NCBI RefSeq assembly: GCF_001005725.1
Contig: NZ_LBIC01000003.1
Location: forward strand, 434,001 to 498,000
Direction of reading: 5' to 3'
Length of the DNA stretch: 64,000 bases
Source: Sphingobium chungbukense
Lineage (GTDB): Bacteria > Pseudomonadota > Alphaproteobacteria > Sphingomonadales > Sphingomonadaceae
The position numbers and the translations under genes were made by a program. The notes under the pieces are model-generated. The model was not told the origin of the DNA. It did no database searches and saw only the letters and a program-made list of their open reading frames with translations. The first letter of the stretch is position 1. Each line of letters begins with the position of its first letter. Below are positions 35,665-44,552 of the stretch, piece after piece.

Positions 35665-36386
35665 CAGAGCCCTCCGTCCAGTGCGACGAAACCAGCCCCC
35701 ACCGCGGGAAGCGCCAGCAGCGCACCGCCCAATATCGCCTTGGCCCGCGACAGGCCGACAATGATGGTGTCGCCCGGCAAGATTTCGGGATCGGGTGCCT
35801 CTCCCTTGCGGATCGCGCCGAGGTCGAACATCGCTGCCTTGCGCTGGCCGTCGGACTGCCGGACCACCACGATCTGGCCGAGGCTGGCGAGGCGGGTGGG
35901 CCCTTTGGCCAGGGCGACGGCCTGTAGCAGACCAAGGCGGCCGTCGAGCGGAAACAGGCCCGGTTCGCGGACTTCGCCGTCCACGGTGATGCGGCGACCC
36001 ACCGCCCTTTTGACGAACACCGTCACCTGCGGCGAGACGAGATAGCGATCGCCAAACCGCCCGGCGATGACGTCCGACGCTTCGCCTGCGGAAAGACCGG
36101 CGACGGAGACGTCTCCGATCAGCGGCATGCGCACCATGCCAGCCGCCGTCACCTGCGCGTCTTCGAGCGAGAGGCCTGGCTCATGATAGATTTGGATACG
36201 AAGGACATCATCGGGGGAAATGCGATAATCGATGCCGACGGCCGGAGCGGACGGGATCGCGGCGTAGGCGGCCTCCCCCTTGGGTGCGTCCTCCACGGTC
36301 GAGCAGGCGCCGAGCAGCGCGCAGGCCAGGGTCGGGGCCAGGATCGGGGCCAGCATATGGCTCTTGCTGTCGGTCGGCCGGTTCAT
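35664..36386 (-). CDS. Polysaccharide export outer-membrane lipoprotein (Wza/GumB-like)
   Basis: A 240-residue lipoprotein with lipobox LLGAC (Cys28 in ALLGACSTVED). The mature part contains the poly-export domain YRISPDDVLRIQIYHEPGLS and SLBB-type repeats (VKRAVGRRITVDGEVREPG and AKAILGGALLALPAVGAGF). It forms the outer-membrane channel together with the tyrosine autokinase encoded next. It follows wecC by 111 bases and overlaps the kinase start by one base. Confidence 0.9.
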   Translation of the reverse strand: MNRPTDSKSHMLAPILAPTLACALLGACSTVEDAPKGEAAYAAIPSAPAVGIDYRISPDDVLRIQIYHEPGLSLEDAQVTAAGMVRMPLIGDVSVAGLSAGEASDVIAGRFGDRYLVSPQVTVFVKRAVGRRITVDGEVREPGLFPLDGRLGLLQAVALAKGPTRLASLGQIVVVRQSDGQRKAAMFDLGAIRKGEAPDPEILPGDTIIVGLSRAKAILGGALLALPAVGAGFVALDGGL

Positions 36387-36497
36387 TGCCGTTAAAATCC
36401 CCGCGCTATTCAGGCAGCGCGTTCAAAACGCGCCGTTTCGGGCGGGGTTAACGGCGCAACGGGGACATGGCAACCGCAGGCGCGCCCGCGCTGCCGA

Positions 36498-37793
36498 TCA
36501 GATGGCGATCCGGGCCTGATCCGGGATGACTCGCCGGGGCTGATCCGGCCAGACGCCGCGCGTGTCGTAGACCGCCTTGTCGGCGCGTTCGTCCACCGGA
36601 ACCGATTTGAACATGTCATGATCGACAAGAATGACGAAAACGCCGCATTGTTCCAGAGCCGTATCGAGATCGATCAGTTCGGCGCCCGTTCCGGCGAACT
36701 CCATCGGCAGATCATGGGCATAAGGTTCGACCAGCTTGATGCGGCGGCCATAGCGCCTGGCAAGGCGAGCCGCGACCTTCACGGCGGGGCTTTCCCGGAA
36801 ATCGTCGATATTGGGTTTGAAGGCGAGGCCGAGGCAGGCGACGTCCTCACCCGGCAATTCGTCTATCAGGTCGGATGCTTTCGCGACCACATAGTCGGTC
36901 TTGCCGTCATTGACCTCCCGCGCGGTGCGGATGAGGCGGCTGTTTTCCGGGTCGCCATGAACGATGAACCAGGGGTCGACGGCGATGCAGTGGCCGCCCA
37001 CGCCGGGGCCGGGTTGCAATATGTTGACGCGGGGGTGCCGGTTGGCGAGGCGGATGACTTCCCACACGTCGATGTCCATGCGCTCCGCGATCACGGACAG
37101 CTCGTTGGCGAAGGCGATATTGACGTCGCGGAAGCTGTTTTCGACCAGCTTCACCATTTCGGCGGCGCGGGCGCTGGTGGTGATGCAGGCGCCGCGCACG
37201 AACTGGCGGTAGAAGCCCAGCGCCTTGCGGGCGCAGCGGGGTGTGATGCCACCGATGCAGCGGTCATTGTCGATCAGTTCGACCAATATGCGACCGGGCA
37301 GGACGCGTTCGGGGCAATAGGCGATGGCGATGTCGCCCGCCACGCCGGGTTCCGGCATTTTGAGGTCGGGGCGAAGTTGCGCAAAGAGGTCGCGCATGGC
37401 TTCCGTGGTGCCGACCGGCGATGTGGATTCGAGAATAACCGTGTCGCCGGATTTCAGGACATGGGCGACGGTGCGGGCGGCTTTCAGGACATGGCTGATG
37501 TCGGGCGCGCGGTCTTCGGCTACGGGCGTGGGGACCGCGATGATGAAGACGTCGCTCGGTTCCACCTCCAGGCTGGCGCGGAGATTGCCGCGGGAGACGA
37601 CCCCCTGGACGAGGCCGTCGAGGTCGACTTCCTCGATATGGACGCGGCCGGAGTTGACCGTCTCCACGACATGGGCGCTGACGTCGACGCCGACGACCTG
37701 CGCTCCGCCGCGCGCGATCAGGGCGGCGGTCGGCAGGCCGATATAGCCTAGGCCGACGACGGATACCTTCTGCTGGAGCTTTTCGAGGGGCAT
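36498..37793 (-). CDS. wecC: UDP-N-acetyl-D-mannosamine dehydrogenase
   Basis: A 431-residue enzyme of the UDP-sugar dehydrogenase family. The N-terminal Rossmann motif is VSVVGLGYIGLPTAALIARGG. The catalytic Cys region is PGPGVGGHCIAVDPWF, whose C-I-A-V-D pattern is typical of the WecC/TuaD-VipA group. VAYCPERVLPGR and the C-terminal GLAFKPNIDDFRESPA follow. It oxidises UDP-ManNAc to UDP-ManNAcA, an acidic building block. wecB, the UDP-GlcNAc 2-epimerase, lies 96 bases upstream and supplies the substrate, which supports the assignment. Confidence 0.88.
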   Translation of the reverse strand: MPLEKLQQKVSVVGLGYIGLPTAALIARGGAQVVGVDVSAHVVETVNSGRVHIEEVDLDGLVQGVVSRGNLRASLEVEPSDVFIIAVPTPVAEDRAPDISHVLKAARTVAHVLKSGDTVILESTSPVGTTEAMRDLFAQLRPDLKMPEPGVAGDIAIAYCPERVLPGRILVELIDNDRCIGGITPRCARKALGFYRQFVRGACITTSARAAEMVKLVENSFRDVNIAFANELSVIAERMDIDVWEVIRLANRHPRVNILQPGPGVGGHCIAVDPWFIVHGDPENSRLIRTAREVNDGKTDYVVAKASDLIDELPGEDVACLGLAFKPNIDDFRESPAVKVAARLARRYGRRIKLVEPYAHDLPMEFAGTGAELIDLDTALEQCGVFVILVDHDMFKSVPVDERADKAVYDTRGVWPDQPRRVIPDQARIAI

Positions 37794-37889
37794 GGAGGGG
37801 TCCTGGGGATGCCTTTGGGTTCGGTGGGTTTGTGACGGGAAATGCTGAAGATTTCGGTAATGAAAGTGGCGCTTGCGCGTACCGGAACT

Positions 37890-39029
37890 TTACGCTGCCT
37901 CGTTCATATCGGCTTGCGCGCTCGCGGCGATGATGTCCGCGATCCGCTCCGATGCCTGCCCATCGCCGAAGGGATTGTGGGCGCGCGACATGGCGGCGTA
38001 GGCGGCTTCATCGTCCAGCAGGTCGAAAACGGAGCGGACGATCTTCGCGCGGTCGGTGCCGACCAGTTTCGCGGTGCCCGCCGCCACGCCTTCCTGACGT
38101 TCGGTCGTCTCGCGCATGACGAGGACCGGCTTGCCGAGCGAGGGCGCCTCTTCCTGCACGCCGCCGCTGTCGGTGAGGACGAGGTGGCACAGGTCCAGCA
38201 GGCGGACGAAATGGGGATAGTCCAGCGGTTCGATCATCGCGACATTGGGAAGGCCGGCGAGCACGGCGTCCATGACCGGGCGCACATGGGGATTGGGATG
38301 GACCGGGAAGATCACCGCCATGTCGGGACGCTGGGCGATCTCCGCAATGGAGCGGGCGATCGCTTCCATGCCGCCGCCGAAATTCTCGCGGCGGTGGCTG
38401 GTGACGGCGACGATCCGCTTGCCGGCAAAGCGCTGGGCAAGGCCGTCCAAACCTGAAGCGAGATGGGGTTCAGCCAGAACGCGCTCGCGTGTCGCGAGCA
38501 GCGCGTCGATCACGGTGTTGCCGGTGACATGGATGGTCGCCGGGTCGCGATTTTCGGCCAGCAGGGCGTTCGCGGCGGCGTCCGTGGGGGCGAAATTCAT
38601 GTCCGCGATGCAGGCCACGACGCGGCGGTTCACCTCCTCCGGCCAGGGATGGTGGATGTCGCCGCTGCGCAGGCCGGCTTCGACATGGGCGACCGGAATC
38701 TTGCGGTAATAGGCCGCGAGGCTGGCGACCATGGTGGTGAGGGTATCGCCGTGCACGACCACGCGGTCCGGCTTCTCCGCGTCGAACGCCCTCCCCAGTT
38801 CCACGATCAGCTTCGCCGTCAGGCCGTCCAGCGTCTGGTTTGGGGTCATCACGTCCAGGTCGATGTCGGGGGCGATCCCGGCAATCTCCAGCACCTGGTC
38901 CAGCAGGCCGCGATGCTGCGCGGTCACGATCACCCGGGTTTCCACACCCTTCCGCGCCCGCAGCGCGTGAATCACCGGGAACAGCTTGATCGCTTCGGGG
39001 CGCGTCCCGAACACCAGCGCAACCTTCAT
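37890..39029 (-). CDS. wecB: UDP-N-acetylglucosamine 2-epimerase (non-hydrolysing)
   Basis: A 379-residue enzyme in the GT-B fold that interconverts UDP-GlcNAc and UDP-ManNAc. Typical motifs: VALVFGTRPEAIKLFPVIHAL, RVVVHGDTLTTMVASLAAYY, VAHVEAGLRSGDIHHPWPEE, VTSHRRENFGGGM and VLTDSGGVQEEAPSLGKP. An AAGGG precedes the ATG. It is first in the wecB-wecC-wza-wzc order on the minus strand and divergent from ugd across a 157-base region. Confidence 0.95.
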   Translation of the reverse strand: MKVALVFGTRPEAIKLFPVIHALRARKGVETRVIVTAQHRGLLDQVLEIAGIAPDIDLDVMTPNQTLDGLTAKLIVELGRAFDAEKPDRVVVHGDTLTTMVASLAAYYRKIPVAHVEAGLRSGDIHHPWPEEVNRRVVACIADMNFAPTDAAANALLAENRDPATIHVTGNTVIDALLATRERVLAEPHLASGLDGLAQRFAGKRIVAVTSHRRENFGGGMEAIARSIAEIAQRPDMAVIFPVHPNPHVRPVMDAVLAGLPNVAMIEPLDYPHFVRLLDLCHLVLTDSGGVQEEAPSLGKPVLVMRETTERQEGVAAGTAKLVGTDRAKIVRSVFDLLDDEAAYAAMSRAHNPFGDGQASERIADIIAASAQADMNEAA

Positions 39030-39186
39030 TTCTTACCCTTTGCAAGCCGTCTTACGGGTAAGTGGCTGACAGAAAATGGTAACCATCCCCTGAACATGGG
39101 TACTCCCGACGCGCGCTTTCGCATTGGCAAGGACCTATGCTAGAGGCCAGCCGAACCATTTTCCCAATCGAGGGCTCAGTTATTTT

Positions 39187-40506
39187 ATGAAGATCACGAT
39201 GATCGGCACGGGCTATGTCGGGCTGGTGTCAGGCGCCTGCTTTGCCGATTTCGGCCATGACGTGGTGTGCGTGGACAAGGATGCGGGCAAGATCGCCGCG
39301 ATCGAATCCGGACGCATGCCCATCTTTGAACCCGGCCTGGACCATCTGGTGGGGAGCAATGCTTCGGCCGGACGGCTGACCTTCACGACCGATCTGGCGA
39401 AAGGCGTGAAGGGCGCGGATGCGATCTTCATCGCCGTGGGCACGCCTTCGCGGCGCGGCGATGGGCATGCGGATCTGAGCTATGTCTATGCGGCGGCGAA
39501 GGAAATCGCGGAATCGCTGGATGGGCCGACCGTCATCGTCACCAAGTCCACCGTTCCGGTCGGCACCGGCGACGAGGTCGAGCGGATCGTCCGGGAAGCG
39601 CGGCCCGACCTCGACATCCAGGTCGTCTCCAACCCGGAATTCCTGCGCGAAGGCGCGGCGATCGGGGATTTCAAGCGGCCCGACCGCGTCGTCGTCGGCA
39701 CCACCGGCAGCGAACGGGCCATCGATGTGATGGCGCAGGTCTACCGCCCGCTCAATCTCAACCAGGCGCCGGTCATGTTCACCGGACGGCGCACGGCGGA
39801 GTTGATCAAATATGCCGCCAACGCCTTCCTGGCGACCAAGATCACCTTCATCAACGAGATGGCGGACCTGTGCGAAGCCGTGGGTGCCGAGGTGCAGGAC
39901 GTATCGCGGGGCATCGGCCTCGACAACCGGATCGGAAGCAAGTTCCTGCATGCCGGCCCGGGCTATGGCGGCTCCTGCTTCCCGAAGGACACGCTGGCGC
40001 TGGTCAAGACCGGGCAGGATTATGACACGCCGATCCGCATCGTCGAAACCGTCGTGCAGGTGAACGACCTGCGCAAGCGGGCGATGGGGCGCAAGATCGT
40101 GAAAGCCCTGGGCGGCGAGGCGCGGGGCAAGACGGTCGCGTTGCTGGGCCTGACCTTCAAGCCCAATACCGACGACATGCGCGATGCGCCGAGCCTGGCC
40201 ATCGTGCAGGCGCTGGAGGATGCGGGCGCGAAGATCGTCGCCTATGACCCCGAAGGCATGGACGTGGCCGCGCCGCTGATGCCGGGTGTGACCATGGTGA
40301 AGGACGCCTATGAGGCGGCGACCGGGGCCGATGCGCTGGTGCTGGTGACGGAATGGGACGCATTCAGGGCGCTGGACCTGAAACGGCTGGCCGCTTCGAT
40401 GAACGGGCCGGTTCTGGTCGACCTGCGCAACATCTATCCGCGCAGGGAAGCCGAGGCAGCGGGCTTCTCGCTCACCCGCGTTGGGGGCAAGGGCGTCAAC
40501 GTCTGA
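39187..40506 (+). CDS. ugd: UDP-glucose 6-dehydrogenase
   Basis: A 439-residue enzyme that oxidises UDP-glucose to UDP-glucuronate. The Rossmann motif is MKITMIGTGYVGLVSGACFAD. The catalytic Cys lies in GPGYGGSCFPKDTLALVKT (GGSCFPKD is diagnostic). VSNPEFLREGAAI, the KYAANAFLATKI helix and FKPNTDDMRDAPS follow. The ATG at 39187 begins exactly at the fold. It is divergent from wecB and supplies uronic acid, so it fits the polysaccharide locus. Confidence 0.95.
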   Translation: MKITMIGTGYVGLVSGACFADFGHDVVCVDKDAGKIAAIESGRMPIFEPGLDHLVGSNASAGRLTFTTDLAKGVKGADAIFIAVGTPSRRGDGHADLSYVYAAAKEIAESLDGPTVIVTKSTVPVGTGDEVERIVREARPDLDIQVVSNPEFLREGAAIGDFKRPDRVVVGTTGSERAIDVMAQVYRPLNLNQAPVMFTGRRTAELIKYAANAFLATKITFINEMADLCEAVGAEVQDVSRGIGLDNRIGSKFLHAGPGYGGSCFPKDTLALVKTGQDYDTPIRIVETVVQVNDLRKRAMGRKIVKALGGEARGKTVALLGLTFKPNTDDMRDAPSLAIVQALEDAGAKIVAYDPEGMDVAAPLMPGVTMVKDAYEAATGADALVLVTEWDAFRALDLKRLAASMNGPVLVDLRNIYPRREAEAAGFSLTRVGGKGVNV

Positions 40507-40631
40507 TGCTGCTGAAACCAGAGGGAGGGTGTGATGAACGCTCCCTCCCCCGGCTGCATCATTGGGTGGTGGCGGCGCTTGCGCTGTTCGCGATCATGCT
40601 CGTCGTGCCGGTTGTCGCGGGGTTGATCTGA
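40506..40631 (+). CDS. Possible small membrane peptide overlapping the ugd stop
   Basis: A 41-codon frame whose ATG overlaps the ugd stop by one base (TGATG), ending with the hydrophobic segment WVVAALALFAIMLVVPVVAGL. Its first codons overlie an inverted repeat, GAGGGAG ... CTCCCTC, which could instead be a terminator stem, though no U run follows. It may be a real translationally coupled peptide or a chance frame. No family is recognised. Confidence 0.35.
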   Translation: MLLKPEGGCDERSLPRLHHWVVAALALFAIMLVVPVVAGLI

Positions 40632-40668
40632 CCCCCGACAGGTGCGCGGGGCGAACGGAAGGGAAGCT

Positions 40669-41517
40669 TTACGCCTTCAATTTCCACCCACGTTTGAGCA
40701 ATATATAGCATAGCAGGCCCAGCGCGACGTTCAGACCCAGCAGCACCACGCTGCCCACCATCACGTCGCCGTCCGCCGCCGCGACGAAACCGTAGCGGAA
40801 GCCGGAAATGGCGTAGAAGAAGGGATTGGCGTGGCTGATCGCGCGGAAGACGGGCGCAAGGCGATCGATGGAATAGAAAGTGCCCGACAGCAGCGTCATC
40901 GGCCCGATCACGAAATTGGTGATGGCGGCGGCGTGGTCGAACTTTTCCGCCCAGATCGACGTCAGCACGCCGATGAAGGCCGTCAGCGCCGCCCCCATCA
41001 GTCCGAACCACAGGATCGCCCAGGGATGCGCCGGGGTCACATGCACGCCCGGCCACAAGGCCATGGCCGCCCACAATGCAAGACCCACGCAAAAGGCCCG
41101 CGTCACCGCCGCGCCGACCAGCGCCAGCAGCAATTCGCTGACCGACAAGGGCGGCATGAGATAATCGATCAACGTTCCCTGCATCTTGCCCGCCAGCAGG
41201 GAAAAGCTGCTGTTGGCGAAGGCATTGTTCATCATGCCCATGATCATCAGGCCCGGCGCGATGAAATCGGCGAAGGGCACGCCAAGCACTTGCCGATTCG
41301 CGCCACCCAGCGCCAGCGTGAAGATCACCAGGAACATCAGCGTCGTGACGGCAGGCGCCCAGATGGTCTGGAGCTGCACCTTCATGAAGCGCCGCACCTC
41401 TTTCCTGTAGAGAGCCCGGGTTCCCGCCCAATTGACATTGCGGATGACCAACTCGCCCGGCTCATGGAAAGGCGGCTGAGGCGACAGGGACGCTGCAATT
41501 TTGGTCTGGTCGTTCAT
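40669..41517 (-). CDS. ABC-2 type transporter permease
   Basis: A 282-residue permease with about six membrane helices. ALYRKEVRRFMKVQLQTIWAP precedes the first helix; later motifs include FIAPGLMIMGMMNNAFANSSFSL, GPMTLLSGTFYSIDRLAP and ANPFFYAISGFRYGF, all typical of the YadH/NodJ-like ABC-2 family. An ATP-binding partner is not adjacent on either side. It may belong to polysaccharide export, given the location next to ugd, or be a drug/lipid exporter. It is divergent from gcrA. Confidence 0.88.
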   Translation of the reverse strand: MNDQTKIAASLSPQPPFHEPGELVIRNVNWAGTRALYRKEVRRFMKVQLQTIWAPAVTTLMFLVIFTLALGGANRQVLGVPFADFIAPGLMIMGMMNNAFANSSFSLLAGKMQGTLIDYLMPPLSVSELLLALVGAAVTRAFCVGLALWAAMALWPGVHVTPAHPWAILWFGLMGAALTAFIGVLTSIWAEKFDHAAAITNFVIGPMTLLSGTFYSIDRLAPVFRAISHANPFFYAISGFRYGFVAAADGDVMVGSVVLLGLNVALGLLCYILLKRGWKLKA

Positions 41518-41634
41518 GGTCGGATCGACTATCGGCTGAGAGGTTGTGCCGCAAGGGCGTTATGCGCGGGAAATTGAACCCGTGCCGGCGCGCCCCATAT
41601 AGGGCGCGAATTTGAAATTTTGAGGAGTCATTCA

Positions 41635-42315
41635 TTGTCCTGGACCGACGAGCGTATCGACCAGCTCAAGGCAATGTGGGAACGGGGCCTGACCGCCAGC
41701 CAGATCGCGGACGAACTGGGCGGGGTCAGCCGTAATGCGGTGATCGGCAAGGCGCATCGCCTGGGCCTGCAATCGCGCCCTTCCCCGGTAAAAGCCAACG
41801 AAGCGCCCAAGAAGGCCGCGCCGCCCGTGCGAAAGCCCGCACCCGAAGCCGATGCGCCCAAGCCGGCCGCCCCGGTCCATCATGCCGCGCCCGCGCCGGT
41901 GCGCGCGCCTGCTCCGGCGGCGCCCGCGCCCGCCCCGGCCGCATCGGCCGCGTCGGATGCGGAACCGCCCAAGCCCCAACCGCGCATCATCTCCGTCGGT
42001 CCGGGCGGCTTTCTGCGTCAAGGCCCGGGCGACCAGCAGGCACCGATCCCGCCCGCGCCGCCGCGCCGTCTGGTCCCGGCCAAGCCCAGCCCGGAAATCG
42101 CCGGCAAGACCTCCTTGCTCGACCTGACCGAACGCATCTGCAAATGGCCGATGGGCCATCCGGGTGAACCGGATTTCCATTTCTGCGGCGAAGCGGTGAA
42201 CCCCGGCTTCCCCTATTGCGTCGAGCATTGCGGCCGCGCGTACCAGGCGCAGTTGCCGCGCGGTACGCGGCGTCCGCCGCCGCCGCTTCCCTTCGGCGGA
42301 CCGCGGGTTCGGTAA
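41635..42315 (+). CDS. gcrA: GcrA cell cycle regulator
   Basis: A 226-residue transcription factor that works with sigma70 at CcrM-methylated promoters in alphaproteobacteria. The N-terminal DNA-binding helices are SWTDERIDQLKAMWERGLTA and SQIADELGGVSRNAVIGKAH. A long Ala/Pro linker follows, then the C-terminal sigma-interacting, Cys-rich part with CKWPMGHPGEPDFHFCGE and YCVEHCGRAYQ. The start is a TTG at 41635, 7 nt after GAGGAG (41622-41627). A GANTC site (GAGTC, 41625-41629) overlaps that ribosome binding site. A strong terminator follows the gene. Confidence 0.95.
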   Translation: MSWTDERIDQLKAMWERGLTASQIADELGGVSRNAVIGKAHRLGLQSRPSPVKANEAPKKAAPPVRKPAPEADAPKPAAPVHHAAPAPVRAPAPAAPAPAPAASAASDAEPPKPQPRIISVGPGGFLRQGPGDQQAPIPPAPPRRLVPAKPSPEIAGKTSLLDLTERICKWPMGHPGEPDFHFCGEAVNPGFPYCVEHCGRAYQAQLPRGTRRPPPPLPFGGPRVR

Positions 42316-42343
42316 GGACCTTCGCTTAAGAGATATACTCGCA

Positions 42344-42384
42344 GGAAAGGGCCGGTTCCAAAAAAGGACCCGGCCCTTTCCTTT
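42344..42384 (+). terminator. Rho-independent terminator after gcrA
   Basis: The stem GGAAAGGGCCGG / CCGGCCCTTTCC has 12 perfect pairs, with an A-rich 14-base loop and TTT at the end. It lies 29 bases after the gcrA stop and ends about 40 bases before the parE start. Confidence 0.85.
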
Positions 42385-42430
42385 GCGCCTCCCGCTTGCG
42401 CAAGCCGCGCACCCGCTTATAGCTATGCCC

Positions 42431-44404
42431 ATGTCCGATCTGTTCGAGAGCCAGCCCACCTCCTCCCCCGGCTATGACGCCTCCGCCATCGAAGTGCTGG
42501 AAGGACTGGAACCGGTCCGGCGTCGCCCCGGCATGTATATCGGCGGCACGGACGAGCGGGCGCTCCATCACCTCGCCAGCGAAGTGCTGGACAACAGCAT
42601 GGACGAGGCGGTCGCGGGCCATGCCACGCGGATCGAGGTGCTGCTGGAGCCGGGCAACAAGCTCACCATCACCGACAATGGCCGCGGCATCCCGGTCGAT
42701 CCGCACCCGAAATTTCCGGGCAAGTCGGCGCTGGAAGTGATCCTGACCACGCTCCATTCGGGCGGCAAATTCACCGACAAGGCCTATGCGACCTCGGGCG
42801 GCCTGCATGGTGTCGGCATCAGCGTGGTGAACGCGCTGTCTGTCATCACCGTGGTCGAGGTGGCGCGCAACAAGGAACTCTTCCGCCAGAGCTTCACCCA
42901 GGGGCTGCCGAGCAGCGGACTGGAGAAGGTCGGCGCGGCGCCCAACCGTCGCGGCACATCGGTCAGTTTCATTCCCGATACGGAGATTTTCGGGGAGCAG
43001 AAGTTCAAGCCGTCCCGCCTCTACCGGCTGGCGCGGTCGAAGGCCTATCTGTTCGCGGGCGTCGAAATCCGTTGGAAATGCGCGCCGGAACTCATCGGCG
43101 ACGACACGCCGCCTGAGGCTGTGTTCCAGTTTCCGGGCGGTCTGGCCGATCACCTGAAGGAACAGGTGGGCGACCGCGAATGCGCGACCAGCGCCTTCTT
43201 CTCCGGCTCGCAGGATTTTCCCGAAGCGGCGGGCCGGGTCGAATGGGCGGTCGCCTGGCCGCTCTGGTCGGACGGTTCCTATAGCTGGTATTGCAACACC
43301 ATCCCGACGCCCGATGGCGGCACCCATGAGACCGGCCTGCGCGCCGCGTTGGTGAAGGGCATTCGCGCCTTTGGCGAACTGGTGGGACAGAAGAAGGCGA
43401 AGGACATCACCGCCGACGACATCGTGACCTCTTCGGAGATCATGCTTTCGGTCTTCATCCGCGATCCGCAATTCCAGAGCCAGACCAAGGACCGGCTCAC
43501 CAGCCCGGAAGCCGCGCGGCTGGTCGAGAATGCGGTGCGCGACCATTTCGACCATTATCTGTCCGACCATATGGAGCGGGGCAAGGCGCTGCTCGCCTAT
43601 GTGCTCGACCGCATGGATGAGCGCCTCAAGCGCAAGCAGGAGAAGGAGGTCAAGCGCAAGACCGCGACCAGCGCGCGCAAGCTGCGGCTGCCCGGCAAGC
43701 TGACCGATTGTTCCAATGACGATCCCGAAGGCGCGGAAATCTTCCTGGTCGAAGGTGACTCGGCGGGCGGATCGGCCAAGCAGGCGCGCGACCGCAAGAC
43801 CCAGGCGATCCTGCCCCTGCGCGGCAAGATATTGAACGTCGCCTCGGCCAACACCGCCAAGATCCTGGCCAATCAGGAGATTGCCGACATGATCCTGGCG
43901 CTGGGCTGCGGCACGCGCAAGGACTGCAATCCCGACAATCTGCGTTACGAACGCATCGTCATCATGACCGACGCCGACGTGGACGGCGCGCATATCGCGA
44001 CGCTGCTGATGACATTCTTCTTCCAGGAGATGCCGGAACTGGTGCGGCGCGGGCACCTCTATCTGGCGCAGCCACCGCTCTATCGCCTGGTCGCCGGAGG
44101 CAAGAGCCTTTACGCGAAGGACGATGCGCATCGCGAAGAAATCCTGCGCAAGGAGTTCAAGGGCAAGAAGGTCGAAGTGAGTCGCTTCAAGGGGTTGGGT
44201 GAAATGAACCCCGGCCAACTCCGCGAAACGACGATGGACCCCAAGACCCGCAGCCTGATCCGCGTGACCCTGCCCGACGACATTGAGGACCGGCAGCAGG
44301 TGCGCGAACTGGTCGAACGGCTGATGGGCACCAATCCGGCGCATCGCTTTGCCTTCATTCAGGAAAATGCCGCGAACGTCGACGAAGAGGCGATCGACGC
44401 CTGA
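42431..44404 (+). CDS. parE: DNA topoisomerase IV subunit B
   Basis: A 657-residue ATPase partner of ParC. The GHKL ATP-binding fold shows VRRRPGMYIGGTDERALHH, DNSMDEAVAGHATR, ITDNGRGIPVD and GGLHGVGISVVNALS. The TOPRIM domain has EIFLVEGDSAGGSAKQARDR and MTDADVDGAHIATLLMTFFF. LP-x-x-x-L-x-x-VT-type motifs and the C-terminal RVTLPDDIEDRQQVRELVE follow. The length separates it from the longer GyrB. Either ATG, 42425 or 42431, could start it. It is on the plus strand, far from parC. Confidence 0.95.
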   Translation: MSDLFESQPTSSPGYDASAIEVLEGLEPVRRRPGMYIGGTDERALHHLASEVLDNSMDEAVAGHATRIEVLLEPGNKLTITDNGRGIPVDPHPKFPGKSALEVILTTLHSGGKFTDKAYATSGGLHGVGISVVNALSVITVVEVARNKELFRQSFTQGLPSSGLEKVGAAPNRRGTSVSFIPDTEIFGEQKFKPSRLYRLARSKAYLFAGVEIRWKCAPELIGDDTPPEAVFQFPGGLADHLKEQVGDRECATSAFFSGSQDFPEAAGRVEWAVAWPLWSDGSYSWYCNTIPTPDGGTHETGLRAALVKGIRAFGELVGQKKAKDITADDIVTSSEIMLSVFIRDPQFQSQTKDRLTSPEAARLVENAVRDHFDHYLSDHMERGKALLAYVLDRMDERLKRKQEKEVKRKTATSARKLRLPGKLTDCSNDDPEGAEIFLVEGDSAGGSAKQARDRKTQAILPLRGKILNVASANTAKILANQEIADMILALGCGTRKDCNPDNLRYERIVIMTDADVDGAHIATLLMTFFFQEMPELVRRGHLYLAQPPLYRLVAGGKSLYAKDDAHREEILRKEFKGKKVEVSRFKGLGEMNPGQLRETTMDPKTRSLIRVTLPDDIEDRQQVRELVERLMGTNPAHRFAFIQENAANVDEEAIDA

Positions 44405-44462
44405 CCTGCAATTGTCGTGAAAATCGCGACATCAGATTTCGCGATTTACCGGAAAATTGCCG

Positions 44463-44490
44463 GGCAAAAAATTGCCGGCAATTTTTTGCC
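44463..44490. repeat. 28-bp perfect palindrome downstream of parE
   Basis: The arms GGCAAAAAATTG and CAATTTTTTGCC meet at CCGG, giving a fully self-complementary 28-bp sequence. As RNA it would make a hairpin with a CCGG tetraloop. A second inverted repeat (AAATCGCG ... CGCGATTT, 44421-44447) precedes it. It could be a terminator for parE or an operator for the gene that follows 60 bases later. Confidence 0.7.
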
Positions 44491-44552
44491 TACCGCCGCA
44501 TTAACCAGCGCGGGGCACCGGATGTTCAATTTTCGACGCGATACGGGCAAGC

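Noticed and set aside
33562..36045. Plus-strand frame of 827 codons
   Set aside because: It lies antisense to the Wzc-type kinase and the Wza-type lipoprotein, both of which have clear motifs. The antisense translation is Arg/Gln-rich without domains.
36618..37751. Plus-strand frame of 377 codons
   Set aside because: Antisense to wecC. The wecC frame has the full catalytic and Rossmann motifs; the antisense frame has none.
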